A DNA stretch of 5,184 nucleotides. Source: an uncultured Clostridium sp. (GTDB lineage Bacteria > Bacillota > Clostridia > TANB77 > CAG-508). Below are positions 1 through 5,184 of the stretch, in pieces. The DNA is taken from the NCBI GenBank assembly GCA_946497585.1, contig CAMMLF010000118.1:1-5184 (forward strand), given 5' to 3'. The notes beneath the pieces were generated by a model. It ran no database searches. It was not told the DNA's origin and saw only the letters and a list, made by a program, of their open reading frames with translations. Numbering within the stretch: position 1 is the first letter of the stretch; every line of letters starts with the position of its first letter. Made by a program: the position numbers and the translations under genes.

Positions 1-55
1 GTCAATAGGGACGCTCCTTTTTGACACATTTTTTATTAGTTTCAATATATGTTCT
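1..55 (+). repeat. 55-bp direct repeat, copy 1 (REP-like hairpin plus start of a second repeat)
   Basis: This stretch is identical, base for base, to 96-150. It has two parts. Positions 1-25 form an imperfect palindrome beginning GTCAA and ending TTGAC, with an inner AGGGA/TCCT stem and a CGC loop; the same 25 bases recur at 96-120 and 637-661. Positions 39-55 (gtttcaatatatgttct) are the terminal repeat of the ~150-bp element family seen in full at 134-286 and 2461-2610. The link between them (26-38) is T-rich. The window starts exactly at the first base, so the repeat may extend further left. Confidence 0.9.
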
Positions 56-95
56 CGACATTTCAGCGAAACGAGGCTTGCTGTCTTAAGACTCT
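39..95 (+). mobile_element. Truncated left end of the ~150-bp repeat element
   Basis: It starts with the 17-base terminal repeat gtttcaatatatgttct and continues with cattt-cagc-aaacg-like sequence matching the subterminal part of the complete copy at 134-286 (there catttcagcaaacg, here catttcagcgaaacg). It has no right-hand inverted arm: at position 95 it runs straight into the next REP-like hairpin. The last part holds a perfect 10-bp palindrome (gtcttaagac, 83-92). I read this as a broken copy left by duplication or recombination; the alternative is a shorter variant of the family. Confidence 0.55.
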
Positions 96-150
96 GTCAA
101 TAGGGACGCTCCTTTTTGACACATTTTTTATTAGTTTCAATATATGTTCT
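96..150 (+). repeat. 55-bp direct repeat, copy 2
   Basis: This is a perfect second copy of 1-55, with the starts offset by 95 bp. It again comprises a 25-base GTCAA...TTGAC imperfect hairpin (96-120), a T-rich linker and the 17-base terminal repeat (134-150). Unlike copy 1, it leads into a complete ~150-bp element. Zero mismatches over 55 bp of non-coding sequence suggests a recent duplication or ongoing gene conversion. Confidence 0.9.
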
Positions 151-286
151 GGAGCATTTCAGCAAACGGTTGCAGCGCGAGCATTTTTGATTTTAACTAA
201 GTATAACTGCAGAGTGACGCGGGCAAGCTGGAGCGAGAGTCACGAGCGACCCGCGTAGTGAAATGCAGAAGAACATATATTGAAAT
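134..286 (+). mobile_element. ~150-bp MITE-like or structured element, copy A
   Basis: The ends are inverted repeats: tttcaatatatgttct at 135-150 pairs perfectly with agaacatatattgaaa at 270-285. Inside these lies a 3x3 purine internal loop (gga 151-153 against aga 267-269), then a second 8-bp stem (gcatttca 154-161 with tgaaatgc 259-266). The interior contains a further inverted pair (acgcggg 217-223 with cccgcgt 250-256) and is clearly GC-richer than its surroundings. A related element lies at 2461-2610 in the opposite orientation; they share the end sequence, the inner stem and the motifs ggagcg...cgagcg (here 230-248). No plausible coding sequence is seen. With no transposase in the window, a mobile origin is inferred; a structured RNA is the alternative. 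No target-site duplication is clear. Together with 1-133 it fills the gene-free left end of the window. Confidence 0.7.
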
Positions 287-306
287 TATAAATACTAAAA
301 TAATTA

Positions 307-612
307 CTAACTACATACCGTAAGCTTAATAAGCAAGTCCTTATCATCATCAACAGCTGATTTGTTTTTTCTAATAGCTCCACACTTTTCACATTTATAT
401 TTTATCACATAACCCTTTTTGCTATCAAGTTCTACTTGAATTGGTTTTAAAAGTCCCCTGCACTCCGCTTCTCTATCTCCAGGCATATTGTCTACATGCT
501 TAGAATACAAGCAGTGTGGACAATGGTCCCTCGATGTATAGCCAAGCTTTGAAACTTTTTTGCCACAATTTTCGCAAACAAATTCTTCATCTCTTTTTGT
601 AAATTGTTTCAT
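307..612 (-). CDS. RNHCP-type zinc-ribbon protein of unknown function
   Basis: A 101-residue cytoplasmic protein with no signal peptide or membrane segment. The recognisable feature is SRDHCPHCLYSKHVD at residues 27-41, the signature of the RNHCP domain family (here RDHCP at 28-32, with Asp in place of the usual Asn). Cysteines come in CxxC pairs: C13/C16, C31/C34 and C74/C77, plus single C51 and C100. This is the pattern of one or two zinc ribbons, as in many small nucleic-acid-binding or RNA-associated proteins. The conserved DNMPGDREAECRG stretch follows (41-53). The family has no established function that I know of, so any RNA or DNA role is inference. The start is well supported: GAGG (621-624) lies 8 bp upstream of the ATG at 610-612. 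The gene lies 115 bp downstream of the nucleoside kinase on the same strand, separated by palindromic repeats, and ends 21 bp from repeat copy A. Length is normal for a minimal family member. Confidence 0.85.
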   Translation of the reverse strand: MKQFTKRDEEFVCENCGKKVSKLGYTSRDHCPHCLYSKHVDNMPGDREAECRGLLKPIQVELDSKKGYVIKYKCEKCGAIRKNKSAVDDDKDLLIKLTVCS

Positions 613-619
613 TTATTTT

Positions 620-625
620 ACCTCA
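620..625 (-). promoter_or_regulatory. Ribosome binding site of the RNHCP gene
   Basis: Read on the minus strand this is TGAGGT, a good Shine-Dalgarno core, 7-8 bases before the ATG at 610-612. It supports that start over any later Met. It lies just outside the repeat cluster, so the palindromes at 637-720 would sit in the 5' leader or intercistronic region of this gene. Confidence 0.75.
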
Positions 626-636
626 TTTATATTTGT

Positions 637-720
637 GTCAATAGGGACGCTCCTTTTTGACTACTTACGTGTCACTAAGGGGCCGTCCCTATTGACAGCA
701 TCCCTTTTGTCCCTATTGAC
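637..720. repeat. Cluster of REP-like palindromes between kinase and RNHCP genes
   Basis: Three units of one short palindromic family sit together. Unit 1 (637-661) is identical to 1-25 and 96-120: GTCAA...TTGAC ends, AGGGA/TCCT inner stem and CGC loop. Unit 2 (671-696) runs from gtcactaagg to gtccctattgac and folds as an imperfect hairpin. Unit 3 is a half unit, gtccctattgac at 709-720. The 12-base gtcaatagggac at 637-648 is the exact reverse complement of both 685-696 and 709-720, so a larger stem can also form. The cluster starts 7 bp after the kinase stop codon. Similar gtcaatagggac/ggttctttt palindromes are, from memory, scattered widely in clostridial genomes, where such REP-type repeats can be linked to Y1 (RAYT-type) transposases; none is encoded here. 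No T-run follows any hairpin on the minus strand, so a classical intrinsic terminator is unlikely. Confidence 0.8.
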
Positions 721-727
721 ACAACAA

Positions 728-2371
728 TTAATATTCAAAAATGCTTTCTCCAATAAATTCTCTTAATATTGAATTATTAGGTATAGCTGTTTCGTCCATA
801 TCATCAAAATACTCTAACAACGTGCTTAATCTTTTTGCCTCTGAATATTCTGGCACTGACCTATCTATTTCATCCAATAATGGTTTGGCATATTTTTTAA
901 GTACTGCTAATTCATAAACTAGTGAACTATTAAACATTGCATCTGCTTCTTCTTGATATGGGAATATATTTTTGTTTTCGCCATTATTTACTGAATCCCA
1001 TCTCTTTAAAGTGTCTAATGCCGTATAACTTCTAAAGTTGTAATCTCTAACTATTCTTCTTATAAGTCTTGTATCTGTAGTAGATATACGATTAAAATAA
1101 TCTATATTTAGAACAGTTAAATCGCTTAGATATATTTTAAATTTGTTTTCTTTAGGAATTGTGCTTGTCAATCTATCATTTAATGAATGTATTCCCTCAA
1201 TTACTAAAATGTCGTTTTCTCCCAATTTCATTTTGTTGCCATTGTATATTTTAGTTCCGTCTTTAAAATCAAATGTTGGTACTTCTATTTCTTCGCCATT
1301 TATTAATTTTGTTAAATGTTCATTAAATAATTTTAAATCTAAAGCCTCTATTGTTTCAAAATCATATTCTCCATTTTCATCTTTTGGAGTTTCTGCTCTT
1401 TCTACAAAGTAATTATCTGTTCCTATTGTTACTGGATTTAATCCATGAAGCTTTAACTGTATTCCTAATCTTTTTGCAAATGTAGTTTTTCCAGATGATG
1501 AAGGTCCTGCAATTAGAACCATCTTTACATTTCTTTTATCAGCTATTTTATCTGCTATTTGAGCAATCTTCTTTTCGTGTAATGCTTCTGCTGTAAGTAC
1601 TATTTCAGATACTTTTCCTTGTTCTATATTGTCATTTAAATCTTTTATTGTACTAATATGCATTAGTCTATTAATATCGTCGTACTCCTCTAAAGTAGCT
1701 TGCAATTTTTTTGTTTCAACAAACTCGACTAACTCATTTGCATTTTTTCTATTTGGATATCTTACTATAAAACCATCTTTATATTTTTTTATGTCAAATA
1801 ATTTCATAAATCCTGTAGAAATTGGCATTACACCATAAAAATAATTGTAATAATCTTCGCAGAAGTATAAAGAAACTGTATTTTTTTCTTTATTTTCTAC
1901 TTGAAGTTTGCCTCTTAAAGTATTTTCTTTAGCATAAAATTCTTCTGCCTCTTTTTTGTCCATTATTACTTTTTTAATAGGTAAATTCTTTTCTATTATA
2001 GATGTCATTTCATCTTTTACTTTTTTAATCATTACATCTGTAATTGGCTCATTTATAACTTCACAAAACATTGCATTTGAAAGTTGATAATTTACACTTA
2101 ACATTGCTTCTGGATATAGCTTTTCAAAAGCTTTAGCCATAACAAATAATACGCCTCTTACATATATTCTCATTCCATCTTTGTCGGTAATATCTATTAG
2201 GTCTACTTTATCTCCCTCTTGTATTACATATTCTAAAGATTTTATTTCATTATTACATCTACAAGCAATAATATTATTTTTTGAAAATTTTATATTGTCC
2301 TTGAAAAGGTCAATAACTTTGGCCTCTTTCATTGGTACTCCTACTTCGTTGTCGTGATAAAATATTTTCAT
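728..2371 (-). CDS. Uridine kinase-family nucleoside kinase with TGS and tRNA-synthetase-like N-terminus
   Basis: 547 residues, complete. The order is a TGS-like domain (about 1-62); a threonyl/alanyl-tRNA synthetase second additional domain, SAD-like (about 68-230); then a uridine kinase/phosphoribulokinase-type P-loop kinase (about 280-500). Kinase motifs: Walker A GPSSSGKTT at 289-297, DNYF at 319-322 (nucleoside-binding region), EGIHSL at 392-397, and an arginine-rich lid region around TRLIRRIVRDYNFRS (434-448). The expected reaction is ATP-dependent phosphorylation of uridine or cytidine to the monophosphate in cytoplasmic pyrimidine salvage; substrate is inferred from family, and phosphoribulokinase-like activity is less likely. 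In the SAD-like part the editing histidines of ThrRS are gone: the RHSxxH position reads RGVLFV (72-77), so tRNA editing is not expected. CEDYYNYFYGVMPISTG (171-187) is typical of this kinase subfamily. The start has a strong upstream AAGGAAGG. It lies downstream of mutS (276-bp gap) and upstream of the RNHCP gene, all on one strand. Confidence 0.9.
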   Translation of the reverse strand: MKIFYHDNEVGVPMKEAKVIDLFKDNIKFSKNNIIACRCNNEIKSLEYVIQEGDKVDLIDITDKDGMRIYVRGVLFVMAKAFEKLYPEAMLSVNYQLSNAMFCEVINEPITDVMIKKVKDEMTSIIEKNLPIKKVIMDKKEAEEFYAKENTLRGKLQVENKEKNTVSLYFCEDYYNYFYGVMPISTGFMKLFDIKKYKDGFIVRYPNRKNANELVEFVETKKLQATLEEYDDINRLMHISTIKDLNDNIEQGKVSEIVLTAEALHEKKIAQIADKIADKRNVKMVLIAGPSSSGKTTFAKRLGIQLKLHGLNPVTIGTDNYFVERAETPKDENGEYDFETIEALDLKLFNEHLTKLINGEEIEVPTFDFKDGTKIYNGNKMKLGENDILVIEGIHSLNDRLTSTIPKENKFKIYLSDLTVLNIDYFNRISTTDTRLIRRIVRDYNFRSYTALDTLKRWDSVNNGENKNIFPYQEEADAMFNSSLVYELAVLKKYAKPLLDEIDRSVPEYSEAKRLSTLLEYFDDMDETAIPNNSILREFIGESIFEY

Positions 2372-2376
2372 ATGTT

Positions 2377-2384
2377 TCCTTCCT
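2377..2384 (-). promoter_or_regulatory. Ribosome binding site of the nucleoside kinase
   Basis: On the minus strand the leader reads AAAGGAAGGAAACAT followed by the ATG at 2369-2371. The purine block AGGAAGGA (2377-2384) ends 5 bases before the start codon and fixes the start at the first Met, giving an intact TGS domain. Confidence 0.7.
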
Positions 2385-2427
2385 TTCGTTTTTTAATTAT
2401 TATATGTGCTTTTTTTAAATTAATTCA

Positions 2428-2646
2428 TTATTACAATTCACAATGTAAGTATCTACTTAAGTTTCAATATACATTCTTCCGCTTTTACTTCGCGATTTCG
2501 CTTTGCTCAGCGCTCGCACGCTCCGTCTGCGTTTCTAAGATAAAGACGTGACTTGACCGAGCTCTTTGTACACTTCGCTGCGCTAAAAGCTCCAGAACAT
2601 ATATTGAAACTTTTATAAAAACAAAAGTAGATGTGAATTGTAATAA
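2428..2646. repeat. Long inverted repeat flanking element B in the mutS-kinase gap
   Basis: The left arm begins ttattacaattcaca (2428-2442) and its exact reverse complement tgtgaattgtaataa is at 2632-2646. A second matching block, atctactt at 2451-2458, pairs with aagtagat at 2625-2632; on the left the two blocks are separated by 8-9 extra bases, while on the right they are continuous. The arms enclose the whole ~150-bp element at 2461-2610. The right arm ends 1 bp before the mutS stop codon (2648-2650). It may be an older palindromic element into which element B inserted, or one composite element. In an mRNA running from mutS toward the kinase, the pair would form a long stem just after the mutS stop. 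No T-run follows, so I do not call it an intrinsic terminator. Confidence 0.75.
2461..2610 (-). mobile_element. ~150-bp MITE-like or structured element, copy B
   Basis: This is the reverse-orientation relative of copy A. Its ends are gtttcaatatacattct (2461-2477) and agaacatatattgaaac (2594-2610), which pair at 15 of 17 positions. An inner stem joins gctttta (2481-2487) to taaaagc (2584-2590). Read on the minus strand, the first 22 bases equal those of copy A, and the interior shares ggagcg followed by cgagcg (reverse complements at 2519-2524 and 2511-2516). The interior is rich in GC (cgcgatttcgc, agcgctcgcacgctccg) compared with the AT-rich genes around it. The left part of the interior has diverged strongly from copy A while the ends and stems are kept. 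No believable gene lies inside. Mobile origin is inferred; a conserved RNA structure is the alternative. Confidence 0.7.
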
Positions 2647-2647
2647 T

Positions 2648-5184
2648 TTATTGCATTTTTTCTTTCATTTTTGAAAGAATATTCAATGCATCTAGTGGTG
2701 TTACTTCTTCTAATTTAACTTGGTCAAGTTCGTGAGCTATTTCTGCTAGCTTGTAATTAAACATATCCATTTGTCCTTCGCTCTTTGCTTTTTCTTCTTT
2801 AGTTTTAGGTGCGTCTTTCATAATGCTTTTTCTTTCTAATGTCTTTAATATTTCATTTGCCCTTTTTGTAACTGATTTTGGCACACCTGCCAATTTTGCA
2901 ACGTGTACACCATAACTTTCATCAGTTCCACCCGGCAATATTTTTCTTAAAAAGATTACATCTTCGCCTTTTTCTTTTACTGCTACATGGAAGTTTTTTA
3001 CACCTTCTAGTTTATTTTCTAATCCTACTAATTCGTGATAATGAGTTGCAAATAGTGTTTTTGCACCGCAAACTTCTTTATTTGCAATATATTCAGCAAC
3101 AGCCCAAGCAATAGATAACCCATCATATGTTGATGTACCTCTACCTATTTCATCAAGTATGACTAGGCTTTTATTAGTTGCATTTTTTAATATGCTTGCT
3201 ACTTCCATCATTTCAACCATAAAAGTACTTTCTCCCATACTTAAATCATCTGAAGCTCCAACTCTTGTAAAGATTTTGTCTACAATTCCTATGTGAGCCT
3301 CTCTTGCTGGTACAAAACTTCCAATTTGAGCCATCAAAGTAATTAATGCTACTTGTCTCATATATGTAGATTTACCTGCCATATTTGGTCCAGTAATAAT
3401 GTCTAATCTATTTTCGTTCGAATCTAAATATGCGTCATTTTGTACAAATGCTCCTGCTGGAAGCATTTTTTCTATAACTGGGTGTCTACCATCTTTTATG
3501 TCTATGACATCACTATTGTCTACCTCAGGCATACAATAATTCATTTCTTCTGCAACTTTTGCAAGAGAACATAACACATCAGTTTTTGCAACAATACTAG
3601 CAGATGTTTGCAATCTTTTTGCACTTTGCTCTATTGTATTTCTTACTTTAACAAATACGTCATATTCTAATGCTACAACTCTTTCTTGTGAGCCTATTAT
3701 TTGGTTTTCCAAGTTTTTAAGTTCTTCTGTTATGTATCTTTCACCAGTAGTTAAAGTTTGTTTTCTTATATATCTTTCAGGTGCCATTTTAACAAATGAT
3801 TTACTAACTTCTATATAGTAGCCAAATATTTTGTTATATCCTATTTTTAGATTTTTAATTCCTGTTTCTTGTTTTTCTCTTGCCTCTAGTTCAGCAAGCC
3901 ACTTCCTACCATTTGTAGTAGCATCTAAAAGTTCATCTATTGTTTCATCATAACCTTTTTTAATTAGACCACCTTCTTTAACGCTCATTGGTGGATCATC
4001 TAAAATCGCTGTATCTACCAAGGTATAAATATCTTCTAGTACATCTAAGCCTTGATACATTTCTTGGAGCATAGGTGCTTGTGTACTTGCTAGCAAATTC
4101 TTTATTTCTGGCAATTGATGAACTGAATTTTTTAAAGTTACTAAATCTCTAGCATTTGCAGTTCCATAAGAAATTTTGCCAGCTAGTCTTTCTATATCAT
4201 AAACATTTTTTAAAGCTGTACACAAATCATCTCTAAGCATTGGGCTATCTTTAAGCTCTTTTACTGCTTCTAATCTTTTATTTATATCTTTTACATCTAT
4301 AAGAGGGTCGCTTATCCATCTTCTAAGAAGTCTTCCTCCCATTGATGTATCTGTTTTATCTAGTACCCAAAGCAAAGTTCCTTTTTTAGCTTTATCCCTC
4401 ATTTTTTCTGTAAGTTCTAGGTTTCTTCTAGCATTTAAGTCAAGAGACATATATTTTGTTGTATTGTAAATTGTTATTTGATTTAAAGTTTCTAATTTTG
4501 ATTTTTGAGTGTCTTCTATATAATACATAAGTCCATTTATAGCTGAAACAGCGAATAACTTAGTTTTAATAGTCGATATGCTATCTCCTTTGTCATCTCT
4601 TAAATCAAAATCTTTATCTATTTTTTGATAATCATCATCAAACTCATCTACTACTGAAACAAAACAGTTAAATCTTTGCTTTATGTATGAAAGTTCTTCT
4701 GCACTTTCGCTCATCATTTTATTTATTACTAATTCTGATGGATTATATCTTGAAATTTCATCTATTAGTTTTGTAAAATTATTTTCGTCTCTTATTTCAG
4801 TTGCATAAAAATCACCAGTTGAAATGTCACAAACTGCTAGGCCAAAGTATATTCCCTCTTTATATATTGACATTATGTAATTGTTCTTTTTATCTTCTAG
4901 CAATGTACTTTCAACAACTGTACCAGGTGTTACTACTTTAATAACATCCCTTTTTACAATACCTTTTGCAAATTTAGGGTCTTCAAGTTGTTCACAAATA
5001 GCTACTTTGTAGCCTCTTTCTATAAGCTTTGCAATATATCCTTCTGCTGCGTGATATGGTATACCGCACATTGGTGCTCTTTCTTCTAAACCGCAGTCTT
5101 TTCCTGTAAGTGTAAGTTCAAGCTCTCTTGATACATTTATTGCATCATCAAAAAACATTTCATAAAAATCGCCTAATCTATAAA
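2648..5184 (-). CDS. mutS: DNA mismatch repair ATPase MutS (5' end beyond window)
   Basis: MutS recognises mismatches and small loops in cytoplasmic DNA and starts repair through MutL. The frame is open through the right edge; 844 codons are visible and roughly 30-35 N-terminal residues are missing. The Met at 5158 is internal, because the preceding codons read YRLGDFYE. The mismatch-wedging Phe-Tyr-Glu is present (5159-5167). Then follow the mismatch-binding and connector domains (CGIPYHAAEGYIAKL; AICEQLEDP), the lever/clamp core, and the C-terminal ATPase: Walker A TGPNMAGKST (3365-3394), DDLSMGESTF (3221-3250), Walker B LDEIG (3143-3157) and THYHE (within 3029-3049). The tail holds QMDMF (2759-2773), which resembles a beta-clamp binding motif, and ends with the conserved PLDALNIL (2675-2698). 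All key residues are present, so the protein should be active. It is MutS1-type rather than MutS2: FxE is present, and no Smr domain follows. mutL is not the next gene downstream. Confidence 0.97.
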   Translation of the reverse strand, partial: YRLGDFYEMFFDDAINVSRELELTLTGKDCGLEERAPMCGIPYHAAEGYIAKLIERGYKVAICEQLEDPKFAKGIVKRDVIKVVTPGTVVESTLLEDKKNNYIMSIYKEGIYFGLAVCDISTGDFYATEIRDENNFTKLIDEISRYNPSELVINKMMSESAEELSYIKQRFNCFVSVVDEFDDDYQKIDKDFDLRDDKGDSISTIKTKLFAVSAINGLMYYIEDTQKSKLETLNQITIYNTTKYMSLDLNARRNLELTEKMRDKAKKGTLLWVLDKTDTSMGGRLLRRWISDPLIDVKDINKRLEAVKELKDSPMLRDDLCTALKNVYDIERLAGKISYGTANARDLVTLKNSVHQLPEIKNLLASTQAPMLQEMYQGLDVLEDIYTLVDTAILDDPPMSVKEGGLIKKGYDETIDELLDATTNGRKWLAELEAREKQETGIKNLKIGYNKIFGYYIEVSKSFVKMAPERYIRKQTLTTGERYITEELKNLENQIIGSQERVVALEYDVFVKVRNTIEQSAKRLQTSASIVAKTDVLCSLAKVAEEMNYCMPEVDNSDVIDIKDGRHPVIEKMLPAGAFVQNDAYLDSNENRLDIITGPNMAGKSTYMRQVALITLMAQIGSFVPAREAHIGIVDKIFTRVGASDDLSMGESTFMVEMMEVASILKNATNKSLVILDEIGRGTSTYDGLSIAWAVAEYIANKEVCGAKTLFATHYHELVGLENKLEGVKNFHVAVKEKGEDVIFLRKILPGGTDESYGVHVAKLAGVPKSVTKRANEILKTLERKSIMKDAPKTKEEKAKSEGQMDMFNYKLAEIAHELDQVKLEEVTPLDALNILSKMKEKMQ

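Noticed and set aside
116..146. Promoter-like TTGACA (116-121) and TATATG (141-146) on the plus strand reading into element A; the same pair is at 21-26 and 46-51.
   Set aside because: The 19-bp spacing is too long, the -10 is poor, and both boxes are explained by the hairpin end and the terminal repeat. No gene lies downstream on that strand.
1..150. CRISPR-like array, because identical repeats are separated by unique sequence.
   Set aside because: There are only two 55-bp units with a 40-bp gap, the gap is itself part of a repeat element, and no cas gene is present.
49..258. Plus-strand open frame of 69 codons across the left repeats.
   Set aside because: It runs through repeat elements and hairpin arms, has no ribosome binding site and no recognisable protein features.
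636..641. TTGACA on the minus strand upstream of the RNHCP gene as a -35 box.
   Set aside because: It is the end of the REP-like palindrome, and a -10 at normal spacing would overlap the bases just before the start codon, downstream of the ribosome binding site.
2399..2404. TATAAT on the minus strand upstream of the kinase as a possible -10 box.
   Set aside because: At 16-18 bp upstream there is only TGAATT or similar, with no credible -35 and no extended -10; such a hexamer is expected by chance in AT-rich DNA.
2354..2551. Plus-strand open frame of 65 codons through the kinase start and element B.
   Set aside because: It overlaps the kinase start antisense and ends inside the repeat; no ribosome binding site and no family resemblance.
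2609..2628. Weak hairpin ACTTTT/AAAAGT after mutS as a terminator.
   Set aside because: The stem is six A/T-rich pairs with no GC core and no following T-run on the minus strand.

Overview
The window is AT-rich, with coding sequence dominated by A/T-ending codons, strong GAGG/AAGGA ribosome binding sites and a Clostridia-like gene set. This suggests a low-GC Bacillota (Clostridia-type) chromosome; the species cannot be named from this stretch. All three genes lie on the minus strand and are transcribed right to left: mutS (mismatch repair; its 5' end is cut by the right edge), then a TGS/tRNA-synthetase-like uridine (nucleoside) kinase, then a small zinc-ribbon protein of the RNHCP type. They are housekeeping or poorly characterised genes. 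Nothing in their products suggests a defence system, prophage or other new multi-gene system.

Layout. Positions 1-306 carry no gene and are built of repeats: a perfect 55-bp direct repeat (1-55 and 96-150), each copy joining a small REP-like hairpin to the left end of a second repeat family, followed by one complete copy of that family (134-286). RNHCP protein: 307-612. The 115-bp gap 613-727 is largely filled by a cluster of the REP-like palindromes (637-720). Nucleoside kinase: 728-2371. The 276-bp gap 2372-2647 holds a second complete ~150-bp element (2461-2610), itself nested inside a longer inverted repeat (2428-2646) that ends 1 bp from the mutS stop codon. mutS: 2648 to the window edge.

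The most interesting content is therefore between the genes. The ~150-bp elements share a terminal inverted repeat (gtttcaatatatgttct), a GC-rich interior unlike the surrounding sequence, and an inner stem whose two arms changed together between the copies. That is evidence that the folded form matters. They look like non-autonomous (MITE-like) or structured-RNA elements. No transposase is present here, so mobility is inferred. The three genes could be co-transcribed because I see no convincing GC-rich stem plus T-run terminator between them, but the repeat-filled gaps also leave room for separate promoters or processing sites. The products (DNA mismatch repair, pyrimidine nucleoside salvage, unknown zinc protein) do not form an obvious joint pathway.
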